41,679 bases of DNA. It comes from Zelonia costaricensis. Lineage: Eukaryota > Euglenozoa > Kinetoplastea > Trypanosomatida > Trypanosomatidae. Shown piece by piece: positions 1 to 9,822 of the stretch. The notes beneath the pieces are model-generated. The model saw only the letters and a program-made list of their open reading frames with translations. It did not search any database and was not told the origin of the DNA. Numbering within the stretch: the stretch's first letter is position 1; each line of letters opens with the position of its first letter. Both the position numbers and the translations under genes were made by a program. The stretch is taken from NCBI GenBank assembly GCA_030849075.1, contig JASAOO010003327.1:1-41679 (forward strand). Reading direction: 5' to 3'.

Positions 1-1212
1 CTTCTCTTATTCCTTTGGTGGTGGTGGTTTGGACTGCGTTTGTGTGCTTGTGTTTCTCGCTGCGCTACGTCACGTGGATTCGGGTCTTCCCGACTCCACA
101 TCACCCCACCACGTCTGCCGCACCCCCTCCTCGCCGTGCACGAGTGAAGTCATCTCCGTTCATCCACCGCGCAGGGGCACCCCGCCGCCCCGGGTCGCTC
201 TCTCCCTTCTCTGTCTGCTTCCCCATGCGTCTTGTACTACACGGCAGACCGAAGGCGGGCGAGTAGGCAACCCAGACGTGGGGCGATGCTCGTGTCTAAT
301 GGCGCATCTCGGACCCCCCACACACACACACAACCCACCCCTACCCCCGATCCCCTCTCACACACCCGCCCACCTCCGTGTCCCTACTTCTCCACTCCGG
401 CGTCGAAGACAGCGAGGCAACCTCTGCTGCCGCCGCTGCTGCTCTGCTGTGCCACCGCTCACCTCGTGCATCGCCTCCGGGGGGGGGGGGGTCAACGCGG
501 GAACAGGCAGCCAGCGTGTTGGAGGGTGGGACAGAGAGGGTGGGATTGAGGGACGACGTGATGCGTCGCGTTTGTGTTCGTTTTTCTTTGCACCCAGTTC
601 GCTTTCCGCTTGAGAGCGGCGTGCAAAGTGTCGATCGTGAAGTCCTCCATTCAGCGATGTGAAGAAACAGCGAAACATGGACGGCGAGCGTGGAAGAGCG
701 AGGCTCGAATGTGCCCCCTGCGTTCGCAAGACCTCTCCCATACACTCCTGCAGCAAGTTCACTTACTTCCTCTGGTCCACGACTGATGCATCTACTAGGC
801 GCTTCAACTCTCTGCCTCTCTCCATCTCTGTCATCCTTCTACAAACCGTTTTGGCTGATCTTGCGGCGCGTCTCCCCGCACCCACACACACACACACACG
901 CAACCCACTACGACATCCTCACCGACGCTGCAACGCGCCCGCTACCCTTCGCCGCGCAAACACAATAGGATCCCGCACTACTCCCTCACGCATTCGCTTT
1001 CTTTCCCCACTCTCCTTCTCTCCCCCTCTTCCAGCGACTCGCAACCCACGGTACACCCGCTCCGTCCCGCTATCCCGCTTACCATCCGCAGCCTCCGTAG
1101 GACAGGCGCACGTGTGCATTTCACTCAGTGGAGTGCAATCCGTGTGTGTGTGTTTGTGTGTGTGTGTGTTTGGCGCAGACAAGGCGCCAAACTCCCAGGT
1201 AGACAGACGACG
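1..1212. other. Upstream intergenic / 5' flank of the + strand gene
   Basis: No convincing coding region is visible. The stretch is pyrimidine-rich on the + strand, with CA tracts (about 320-330 and 885-898), a poly-G run (about 480-490) and a GT tract (about 1141-1170). This composition is typical of trypanosomatid intergenic DNA that directs polyadenylation of the upstream gene and trans-splicing of the downstream one. Short reading frames here consist of Pro/Ser/Arg/His low complexity and look like noise. Confidence 0.7.
988..1034 (+). promoter_or_regulatory. Predicted polypyrimidine tract and spliced-leader acceptor for the 1213-2172 gene
   Basis: A long, almost pure C/T tract runs from about 988 to 1032 and ends in CCAG; the AG is at 1033-1034. 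Trypanosomatid mRNAs receive the spliced leader at the first AG after such a tract. Use of this site would give a 5' leader of about 178 nt before the ATG at 1213. This is predicted from sequence only; other AGs follow before the ATG. Confidence 0.5.
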
Positions 1213-2172
1213 ATGGCGCACGAGAAGTCTACGGCTCCGCGGACGAGCGACGCGATGGCGGTGGTGCCGCGGCGGTCATCCGGCGACGCCGCCGCCGCGC
1301 AGGTGGAGCGCCGCACTCAGGTCGACGCGCGCACCCACGCAAGATCGGTCTACCAGCGCGGCCAAGACGGCAGCGAGGTGTACGCGTCTTACTACAACTC
1401 CAACGACGACCCTGAGTTCCAGCGCCGCCACAACCGCGACGGGCGCGGCAGCGCTTTCGTGCAGAGCGTACAGTTCAGCTACGTGTCGAACGGCGGGGCT
1501 CTTCCGCCGTCGCAGCAGCAGCGTCGCCGCCGTCATCGTCCCACGTCGGCTGCATCCCCAACAGTTGTGGAAGAGGACGCGGAGGTGGAGGAGGTGAGGC
1601 CGGTCTACGACTACGACCTCGGCGACGAGCATGACGACCACGACGCGCACAGGACCGCCGCCGCACGCACGCGAGGCGCGCGGTCGAATACCGGCACCAC
1701 GCGCCAGCCCATCGTCGAGGAGCCGGACGATGAGGTGGGTGATGACGGCGCTGAGCGTGCCGCGCACCGCACCACACGCGGGCAGCGCCACCGCACCTGC
1801 GACACCGTCGAGCACGACGCAGGACGCGCGCATCGGGGCACCTACGCGCCGTTTGCCGCGCCCGACCCCTTCGGCATGCACGCGATGATGTCGGACATGT
1901 TCCCGGCGTGGATGAACGGCAGTCCAACCCCCTTCAGTCGCGCTGCCCAGGCACCGGTGCGGCCGAACCACAGCCGCGGCGGCGACGCGGCGGTGGCGAG
2001 CTACAACAACGACAGCCGCGCACGCAATGGCGCGGTGATGGGAGGGGCGTTTTCGCAGGACTTCTTCGGTCCCGACAGCCCATTCCGCATGATGGAGGCG
2101 ATGGAGTACCACATGCAGCAGCAGCGCGCCGCCATGTTCGGTGGCCGAGACCCGTTCGCCAACTTTCTTTGA
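1213..2172 (+). CDS. Hypothetical acidic/low-complexity protein, 319 aa
   Basis: The protein starts MAHEKSTAPR at the first in-frame ATG after the predicted splice acceptor and ends DPFANFL. I do not recognise it with certainty. A Tyr/Ser-rich segment (about residues 45-90) contains VQSVQFSYVS. The middle (about 110-210) alternates Arg/His-rich and Asp/Glu-rich low complexity. The C-terminal third is Met/Phe-rich, with DPFG, MMSDMF, FRMMEAMEYHM and FGGRDPFANFL. The DPF..M..MF pattern vaguely recalls myeloid leukemia factor (MLF) proteins, but the similarity is too weak to name it. No signal peptide or membrane segment is seen. It is the only + strand gene and abuts the convergent strand-switch region, so it should be the last gene of its polycistron. 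Its base composition and codon use match the other genes, which supports it being real. Confidence 0.75.
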   Translation: MAHEKSTAPRTSDAMAVVPRRSSGDAAAAQVERRTQVDARTHARSVYQRGQDGSEVYASYYNSNDDPEFQRRHNRDGRGSAFVQSVQFSYVSNGGALPPSQQQRRRRHRPTSAASPTVVEEDAEVEEVRPVYDYDLGDEHDDHDAHRTAAARTRGARSNTGTTRQPIVEEPDDEVGDDGAERAAHRTTRGQRHRTCDTVEHDAGRAHRGTYAPFAAPDPFGMHAMMSDMFPAWMNGSPTPFSRAAQAPVRPNHSRGGDAAVASYNNDSRARNGAVMGGAFSQDFFGPDSPFRMMEAMEYHMQQQRAAMFGGRDPFANFL

Positions 2173-4070
2173 GTGATGTGAGCCGCGCGTGAGAGTTTGT
2201 GGAGGTGCTGTGTGAGTTTGTGAGTGGATGGCATGTACTCGTCACTGCCAGAGGTGGGGGGGAGGGGGGCGGGCTTCTCTGCCCCTCCCCCCATCTCCCG
2301 CGCCCATCCCCCGCCCCACGCACCCTTGCACCGTCATGCAGGTGAATGCATCCCCTTCGATGACGAAGCCGGCACCGAGCGCCGCCCCCTCAGCATGCCC
2401 CCCCCCCCTTCCAGTTGGCGTGTTGCGTTCTGGGCTCCTGCGGTGGCTCGAGTGCCGCAGGGCGCAGACACGCCGCGCGTGTGTGTGTCTCTTCTTTAAA
2501 AGCCTTTTTCTTCCTTGTTCTCTTGTTCCACCTGTCTCCTGCACTGTCCCGCCAGCGGTGCTGTCCCGGTGTGCCCTCGCGTGCATGTGTGTGTGTGTGT
2601 ACGTCAGTGTGTGTGTGTGACTGTGCGACTGTGTGTAGTGCACAGTGAACCCAACTGGCTTGCTCGCCACCGTCCCTGCCGTCTGACCTCGGAAAGACAC
2701 ACACACACACGCACACGCAGGCAGACCGACGGGAGAGCGCGAGTGCGCACCTGAGAAGGAGTTGACGGATGCTTCCTGCGCACACACGCCTGCGTCTTCT
2801 CCTCCTCAGCTTCTCTTCCTCTGCGTGGCGCTTCTCTTCCTGCGCACTGCCGCCACCACCACAACCGCCAGCGCACGGCAGCTTCGAACTCACACGCGAA
2901 TGCCAGTGCGCTGCCGTCGCGTCGCGCGCGCCCCTGAAAGTGTGTCTTCTTCTTGTTTTCTCATTTGTCCCCCCCCCCTCATCTGTCTCGTAGCACGTGC
3001 GCCGACATCATCGCCGGGTTCTGCCCCTGCGCGCATGCGACGGCACGTGCCGCCACTGATGCGCACGTATGCAGGTGCCACGACGGAGCGCAGATCACCG
3101 TTCGGCTCCTCGTCTCCCCCCCCCCCCTTTCGCCCTCCACCTGGCATCAGCTCGTGCGCCCCCGATGTCAGCGCTGACGTGCGCGTGCAGATGTGGACGC
3201 CGCCGTCCCCCACCCCACCCCTTCTTGCTCTTGATCACCAGCATGATGTCGTGAAGGTCAGCCTTGTGCGCCTCCAGCCGCTCATCACCGACACAACCCC
3301 CTCGACGCAGCCCCACCCCCCCCCCCTGCTTGCCCTCTTCCCATTCCCTCGTCGCACCGTGGGGCCCTCCCTTGCTTTCCTATTTCTCCTTCTATACCTC
3401 ATCCCCCGTGAGACTGACCAGGCCTCGCGCCCCCGACTCGCCCTCCCCGCCCCCATCCTCTTCACAGCATCGTCCCTCCGCACGCGCGGATGTGGTGGCG
3501 CGCACGCGTTCGCGCGCGGAGAGTGCGCGCCTCTGACTCGCCTGACCACAGCAATGCCCCTTCCCATCCCCCCCCCTTCCCGATTGCGTGATCAGCGCCA
3601 TGGTGGTGCGCATGTGTGTGTGCAGCAGCCGGGGCACGTGAGAGGGACGAGAAAGGGGGCAGGACGGCGGCCACCTGACCGCTGATGTTCGTCGTGGCGG
3701 CCGTGGTCGTGCGCGGTGCGGCCGCTCTTCACGGCCCTCCGCGGCCAGCCTTCAGCAAAGCCTGCCAAAGCAAAAGACTCGGAACTCGCAGCACGAAGAG
3801 AACCACCAACATAGGCACATCCATGACAGGGCAGCTCGGATGGAAGCCAGCGTGCCCGCCCCCGCGGGAGAGGGGTGGGTGCATGCCCGCCGCAAGCCTC
3901 GCGCGCACCACCCTGCGCGGAGGAACTACGCGGCTGAACCCCGCCGATGCGTGCCGCCCACTTCACCCGCACCGCCACCCCCCGCCCCCACCCGTGTCCT
4001 TGCCACAGCACACAGCACACAGGCACACGCACACGGCCTGGCGCACCGCGACCGCGACCACCACCACCGG

Positions 4071-4114
4071 GGCCTGGCCGGCCCGCCGCTGGGCCCTGCC
4101 GGACCGCCCAGGCC
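4071..4114. repeat. GC-rich inverted repeat (potential hairpin) in the convergent region
   Basis: GGCCTGG (4071-4077) followed by CCGGC (4078-4082) can pair with GCCGG (4098-4102) and CCAGGCC (4108-4114). This gives a 12-bp, two-part stem with a small bulge and a loop of about 15 nt. It lies where strand composition changes between the two converging units. A role in stalling or terminating polymerase is inference. Confidence 0.6.
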
Positions 4115-4126
4115 GGGCCGCGCCGC

Positions 4127-4144
4127 CGTGGGCCCGGGCCCACG
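4127..4144. repeat. Perfect 18-bp GC palindrome
   Basis: CGTGGGCCCGGGCCCACG is identical to its reverse complement. It sits 12 bp after the 4071-4114 hairpin, inside a roughly 150-bp block that is almost entirely G+C. It could extrude as a cruciform or bind a dimeric protein. No function is shown by the sequence. Confidence 0.8.
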
Positions 4145-5880
4145 CACACGCGGCCCCCCGCGCGGCGAGGGGCGGGGGGCGGGGCGAGCGCATCGATGAG
4201 GGAAAGGCAGGGCGTAGAGTTGAAGGTGGGATCGAGTTGAGGGGGCGCGAGGGGGGCGCAGCGCCGAGGCGGTGCCGCGTGCGGGTTTTCGTCGGCACTT
4301 CATGCATGCACACACCCCTCCCCGCGTGAGTCTTGCGAGGCGACGATGGTGGACATGACGTGACGGGCGCCGGGCGGGCACGGGCATGGGCACGGCGGCG
4401 GCGGCGGCCACCCCACGAGGGCCGCGCGGGTGGCACGGCACACACGCGTGGTGGCCTGCGCCGCGCCGCTCGCGCGTCCCTCGCCGGCGCACTGCCGCGG
4501 GTGCGCATCAAGGGCGCGATGCCGCGCGCCGCAGGCACAGCACACGCGGGGGTTGTCGAGTGTGGCGCATGTCGCGTTTGAACATGGCTTCTGTTTTCGC
4601 CCTTTTGTGTGTGTTAGTGTGTGTTCTTCCAAAGGCACAGCTACAGGATCGGCGGCCTGCTGAGCGAACGTGCGATGAGGGGGGGGGGCGGAGGGCCGGG
4701 GAGCATGACGCCGAGGAACACAAGCGCCACCTCTGGTCTCCCACCCGCTTGCCCCTCCCCGCATCCCACATCATCGCACCACAGACGCACGCTCAGACAA
4801 CAGGTGTGATGGGAGTACGTCACACTCCACACGCGCAGACACACACAGGCACGCACAAGGGCGCGTGCGTGCCGGCCGCGATCGCTACAGCAACGGAAAC
4901 ACGGCAACATTCGACGGGAGCCAGCGCAGAGAGGGAGTGGGCGGAGACGGGGAGGGGGCGGCACATATGCCACACATCACACGCATCACACACCCAGACA
5001 CACGTTCGCCAACGACAAGCACAGCGCTTCCCTCTGTCTGCCATGTCGGGAAGCAAGCATGAGACAACACAGGAGAGAGGAGAACGAGGAGGTGGGTGGG
5101 GGAGGCAACCGTACAAGGTACAGGAAACAGCAAGAACAACCAAACCGATGTACAAGTGCGCGCCGTCGCGGCGACATGGACGTGCATCAACGCACGCACG
5201 CACACACACACACACACACATTCGCACACTTTACAAGAACTGCCCACGAGGCACACGCGTGCAGGGGGAAGTGGGGGTGCTGGGGGCGGCGGTCGAGAGA
5301 GCCAGGGGGAGGGGAGGGGGGAGGGGGGGGGGGCACAAGCCGAAGACGAGGCGGGGCGTCACGGCCGCACGAGGCGGCTGCCCCCCACCGCCACCACCAC
5401 CACCACCCCCACCCACCGGCCCAAGGCGATCGCCAGCCCCAGCGAGGGAAAGGGGAGGAGGGAGGGCAGGAACACAAGCAAAGAGGGGAAGAGACGAGGG
5501 AACAGACATCGGGTGGATGGGAACATCAGCAAGACGGCGACGGGAGGGGAGGGGGGGTAGACGGTGTGTCGACCAAGACGCGCCTCGCGCCCTCTCGCAA
5601 GTGGAAGCGGGCGAGGGGCGCATAGGTGGTTGATGGGGAGGCCAAGGTGGCCGGGAGGAGCGGGAGGAAAAGAACAAGAAGAAGAGAAACAAGGGCGGGG
5701 GTGGGCGCGGCTTCACAGGGGGACACACATGCTTCAGGTTTGCGTCGTCGAAGCGCACGTGCCTCATCATCGCCTCCTCCGCTCACTCATCAGCCTGATC
5801 CAGACAGCCTTCCGTGGCGCGAAGCGTGCGCGTGGGTGTGTGTGTGTGTGTGGCGGCGCAAACACCTCAGGGGCGCGTGT

Positions 5881-5906
5881 ATGTATATAGATATAGATAA
5901 ATAAAT
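5881..5906 (-). promoter_or_regulatory. AT-rich island with an AUUUAUUUA-type element in the probable 3' UTR of the BAR gene
   Basis: A 26-bp stretch that is almost pure A/T interrupts otherwise GC-rich DNA about 560 bp downstream of the stop of the 6468-7880 gene. On the - (sense) strand it contains ATTTATTTA (complement of 5898-5906) followed by TA-rich sequence. AU-rich elements of this form control mRNA stability in eukaryotes, including trypanosomatids. Whether it lies inside the mature 3' UTR depends on the poly(A) site, which cannot be read from sequence. Confidence 0.4.
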
Positions 5907-6467
5907 GCTGGGGAGGTAGAGGCCGAGGGAGACGGTCAAGACGCCAACGCGCACAGAGCGCGCGCGCTCGCGTGCGACGGGCTCGGCAACGCAACCAACC
6001 GCATCAGCTGCGCAGGAGAGGCGCCAGTCCAACGCACAGATGGGGGAAGAGAAGAGAAGAGAAAAGAAAAGAGCGAACAGGGCGGAGCAATCGCCGTCGC
6101 CGATGAAGTGGGAAAGAGGGTCAAGAGGCTCGAGACCCAAGCGCGGCTCGCCGAGCGAAGGAGCGGGGGGAGTTGCGCACATCAGGGACGTGGCAGAGCC
6201 AGCGACGAGGGGCGGAGAGCGGGAGCCACCTGGGCAACACGGCAAAGATCCACGAGGGTGGCGCCGATGCGCGTGCGTGCGCCAAGAAAGACGGTGGGGG
6301 AATGGAAGACATCGAAGAGCGGAGGAACCCACTCGCGTGCGCGTGCGTGTGTATGTGTGTGTGGGGAGGGGGGGGGGGGTATAAGGCGGAGAGAGGGAAG
6401 TCAGTATGGCGACACCGTCGCACCACACTCACGCACATACTCACTCTGCTTCCCTCCGTACGCTACG

Positions 6468-7880
6468 TCACGCAACGGCCTTGTGGGGCGCCTCCACCGT
6501 CCCCGGCGGCAGGGCTTCGCCATCGCCGGGTTGCTGCCCGGTGGTCTGCAGGCGCTGCGGCTGTGTGAGGATGTGGCCGTGGTCCTCCTCCGTCCTCCCC
6601 GCATGGTGCACGTCATCGGCGTCTTCGTCCTCAGGTTCGTGCGGGGGCTCGGCGGACTCAATCACCGCCGCAGGCTCCACATGCGTCTCGTAGCCCGCCG
6701 GCTCCATCAGCCGCGAGTTGGACGCCATGTTCTTGGCGCCGTCCGAGCTCATCGGCGTCAGGCTCGTCTCCTGCCCATCGTCCTCCTCATCCCCGTTCTC
6801 GTCCGCGTCCTCGTCGGCCTCGCCGTTGCCGCCCACGCCGGGCTGCGCGCGGTCGTGCTGCAGCTTCGAGTGATCGGCAAAGGGTGTCTTGGCGTTCGCG
6901 ACGGCCTCGAGGATGAGGGAGTTCTGGACGCTGTTGTACTCGTTGTTGAGCGGGTACACCTCCGCCATGGCGGGCAACACGCGCTCCATCGAGGAGACGA
7001 GCTGCTGCAGGTACTCGTGGTTGAGGGCGAGGTAGCGGTGGATGATCTGCGCCGCGGCGTGGTCGTTGACCTCCATGAGCATGCTGAACGTGCTGTTGAA
7101 CTTGTCCCGCCGCTTCAGGTACTCCTTCCAGGCCTCGTCACGCTTCTGCGTGTACTTCTTGTGCGACTTGCTGTCGCAGAACGGCTTCCCCTTCTTGGTG
7201 TACTGCTTCTCCACCTTCTCCACTTCTGCCTTGTAGCGGTTGTACTGGTTCAGCGCCTCGGTGCGCTTGTTACGGTACTCCACGATGCTCTTGAGGTGCT
7301 CGCTGACGGGAAGCAGCCGCGTGATGACATCGCGGTGGATGCCGGCGTTATACGACTGGAACGGCGGGCCCTCGTTGATGCGGCGCACCTCCTCCGCGAA
7401 GATCTTCGCGAGCCGCCGCACCTGCGAGTTGGTCTCGTCGGGCATGCGGGTGCTGGCGACCGACCCGGCGTAGTCGTTCGGCGCGCCGTTGCGGCGCTGC
7501 GGCTGTTGCTGCGACTGCGGCTGCGCCTCCGACGCGCTGCGGGCGCTCTGCGCGGAGCCCTGCTGCGTCATGAACTGCACATCCGCCTCGGTCGGGTACG
7601 GGTTGGGCTCGTCGGCGTCGCCGGGGCCGGGGACCGGGTTGTTGTTGTTCAGCGTCAGCTCCGTGAAGGCCTGCCCAACCGCCTCGTACGCGCTCGCGAT
7701 CTCCTTCATGGCCACCATGCCCTGTGTCACGGCGTGGTCGAAGTGGTCAACGGCGCTCTGCAGGCGACGCATGTCGTGCACGCGGCGCTCGAACTCGTAG
7801 TCGCGGTATGCCGTCATGTTGGCGTTCTCGGGGTCGAGCCGACGCGTGAGGTCGTTGCGCAGGTTCTTCACCTTCTCCAT
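6468..7880 (-). CDS. BAR-domain protein (membrane-curvature type), 470 aa
   Basis: The protein starts MEKVKNLRND; no in-frame ATG lies close upstream. Residues about 15-78 form a long amphipathic helix. Residues 80-155 are a Pro/Gln/Ser-rich linker. Residues 156-310 form two further long coiled-coil helices, including QVRRLAKIFAEEV, RTEALNQYNRYKAEVEKVEK and KRDEAWKEYLKRRDKF. This three-helix pattern with a KxFCDSKSHKKY-type basic stretch is that of BAR/amphiphysin-like domains, which dimerise and bind curved membranes in endocytosis or endosomal sorting. The C-terminal tail (about 350-470) is strongly acidic (DEDADENGDEEDD) with Pro/Gln-rich ends, and no SH3 domain is visible. It is the last gene of the - strand unit before the convergent region. 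The coiled-coil character is seen; BAR assignment and membrane role are inferred. Confidence 0.7.
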   Translation of the reverse strand: MEKVKNLRNDLTRRLDPENANMTAYRDYEFERRVHDMRRLQSAVDHFDHAVTQGMVAMKEIASAYEAVGQAFTELTLNNNNPVPGPGDADEPNPYPTEADVQFMTQQGSAQSARSASEAQPQSQQQPQRRNGAPNDYAGSVASTRMPDETNSQVRRLAKIFAEEVRRINEGPPFQSYNAGIHRDVITRLLPVSEHLKSIVEYRNKRTEALNQYNRYKAEVEKVEKQYTKKGKPFCDSKSHKKYTQKRDEAWKEYLKRRDKFNSTFSMLMEVNDHAAAQIIHRYLALNHEYLQQLVSSMERVLPAMAEVYPLNNEYNSVQNSLILEAVANAKTPFADHSKLQHDRAQPGVGGNGEADEDADENGDEEDDGQETSLTPMSSDGAKNMASNSRLMEPAGYETHVEPAAVIESAEPPHEPEDEDADDVHHAGRTEEDHGHILTQPQRLQTTGQQPGDGEALPPGTVEAPHKAVA

Positions 7881-9822
7881 GATGACGATGAGCAGTGTTG
7901 AGGTGCAGTGAGGTGTGTGTGTGTGTATGTGTGTGTGGAAGGGAGGAGGGTCAGCGTGGGCCGCGGTTATAGACGTTGCGGTCGAGTGCTGGAGAGGAGT
8001 GCGGGTGTGGCACTCGTGGAATAAGACGCACGCGCCGAGGGCGACGACGGCCGCCGCTGCACGGTGTGTGAGGGGGGGTCGGTAACGCGGCGACAAAGCC
8101 GGACGCAGGCGCTACTACACGGAGTCGCTCACACTACTGTGAAAGGGGGAAAGACGGACGAGGTGGGTAGCAGTGCGTGCACAACGGTGCTTCCGTCCGT
8201 CTTGTGAAGGCGTCGGTTGTGCGGCGTGTGTTGGCGGCTGCGTCGCTGCGGTCTGGGTACACGAAAAGAAAAAAGCGCAAGCGACAACGGCGTCGAGTTG
8301 CAGTGATCGGGCACAGCCTGCAACTTCAATAACAAGAGGGCACGTAGAAGCGGCGCGTTCGTGTGTGCGTTGTGTGTTCGCCGTCGTGCAACCGAGGAAG
8401 CGGCCGAGAGGGGAGGGGGAGGGGGCGGGGTGTGCGACCTGACGTACACCGCGAAGACAGGCGGGGTTGGAGGGGGGGGGCGAGAAATAGAAGAAGAGCT
8501 GAGAGGGGACGCAGTTGAAGCGGGCTCGGATGGGCGGAGGGGAGGGGTTCAAACACGGGCGTACTCGGAAACGCGTGTGTTCGTTGTGTTGTATGTGTGT
8601 GTGGGGGGGAGAGGAGTTGTGGGTCAGGAACGTGAAAGGAATAAAGGTATGAGCATTGAAGTTTGGGAGACGACATCAGCAGGCGATGACGCCGGGCACT
8701 CACACATGCACATGGCTGCGGAGACGCCGATACGCGCCGCGGCGAAGCCCAGCACCGCGCGACAAGGCAGACTCGGCGCAACACGCACAAGCCGCCGTCT
8801 CGGAGTGGAAGAAGGTGACGGGATAGCAGCGTTGGAGGCGGCGTGTGCGCCTCGCCACTCCTCTCGCCCTTCCCTTTCTGACCCGTCCCGTAACGCGCCA
8901 CAGAGCATGGCTGCCGCGTCCACCATCCACGTGCCCCTCAGAGAAGCTTGTGTCGGTGGTGATGTGGTCAGACACACGAGCGCCTCGGCGAAGATGGACG
9001 AAGGCAGTGGTGGTCTTCCGCCCTTCTTCTCCTTGTCGTTTCAGCGTTTAGATTTAGCGAAGAGAATAGCCTGGCGGGTCACTTGCGGCTGAGGCGGCGG
9101 CGCCCCCCCCTCCCGCTCCCCCCTCCCTCCGCGGTCGCAGCGACGCCACAGCACCTGTACACTTACTGACAGGCAGACAGACACACGCCCACAGACACAC
9201 AGAGGCACGAGCCTCAGCCATTATGCACGCGTGAAGAGCACGGAGATGGAGGATGAGGAGAGAGCGGCGATGTTGCTCAAGGAGGGGGAGGGGCCTTAAA
9301 AGCGGGTGGAGTGAGAGCACAGCTCGATCTCCTCCTTGTTACGCACCCCTGGTATTACACGATCGGCGGTCATCAGCGCATGCCACGGAGTTGACATGCT
9401 GTGTGCTCGCACCCCGCATCGAACCACCACCACCACCCCCTCTTCCCGCACCCCCGTGCACATGCATCACACTGGTTTACCCGAATGCGCTCAAAGCGCT
9501 GCACCCCGCGTCACGCCACTTTTAAACACCCACACAAGCACAGGCGAAGAAGGGAACAACCCGAGAAGGCCGGCATCGAGCCACAACACATCAGCGCGGC
9601 CCGGGCGAGTCTCAGCCAGCACAAGATCCGCCACACCCGCGCAAAGGATCCCTGACACGGCTCGCCGCAGGGGGGGGGGGGCGACGCAGGAAGCCGAAGG
9701 TCTGTGGGTTGAGCATGACACCCGCAGACCCACGCACACACACACACGCGCACAAGCGCCTTCGTGACCGGTCGCGAACTTCACTCCTCTTCGCCTTCTC
9801 CCAAACCCCCCGCCCGCCTTCA
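7881..9822. other. Intergenic region between SET and BAR genes
   Basis: No gene is supported. It holds GT tracts (7914-7933, about 8592-8604), a G run near 8469-8478 and several purine blocks on the + strand, which are polypyrimidine on the transcribed - strand. A possible spliced-leader acceptor for the BAR gene is the - strand AG at 7990-7989, preceded by a CTCCTCTCC-type tract. The rest presumably holds the 3' UTR of the SET gene; poly-G at 9671-9680 lies about 150 bp downstream of that gene's stop. Confidence 0.6.

Larger units (their letters stand above)
2173..6467. other. Convergent strand-switch region (probable transcription termination zone)
   Basis: This 4.3 kb stretch separates the last + strand gene from the last - strand gene and holds no believable protein. 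The first half is pyrimidine-rich on the + strand, with poly-C runs at about 2398-2408, 3116-3127 and 3319-3327. The second half is purine-rich, with G runs near 4681, 5318-5333 and 6363-6379. The change falls roughly between 3.4 and 4.2 kb, next to very GC-rich hairpins. It also contains GT tracts (about 2586-2618, 5833-5850) and one AT-rich island at 5881-5906. Convergent regions in Leishmania are known sites of Pol II termination, often marked by base J or by tRNA genes; no tRNA was recognised here. Confidence 0.75.

Noticed and set aside
2762..3685. 307-codon + strand open frame downstream of the first gene
   Set aside because: Pro/Ser/Leu low complexity is produced by C/T-rich spacer DNA, with no family resemblance.
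4127..4144. Palindrome as a replication origin or integration site
   Set aside because: There is no flanking direct repeat, AT-rich unwinding element or mobile gene. Only the symmetry itself is supported.
4386..5633. 415-codon + strand open frame in the convergent region
   Set aside because: It is dominated by His/Thr from CA tracts and Gly/Arg/Pro from homopolymers, with no folded-looking segment or splice signal.
2173..6467. Search for tRNA or other Pol III genes at the convergent region
   Set aside because: Sequences such as GGATCGAGTTG (near 4230) only partly match a B box, and no cloverleaf or paired A box could be built by eye. A tRNAscan run would settle it.
6108..7901. Long + strand open frame opposite the BAR gene
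   Set aside because: Composition is typical of the antisense of a high-GC gene; it spans the BAR coding region and its 3' flank with no domain.
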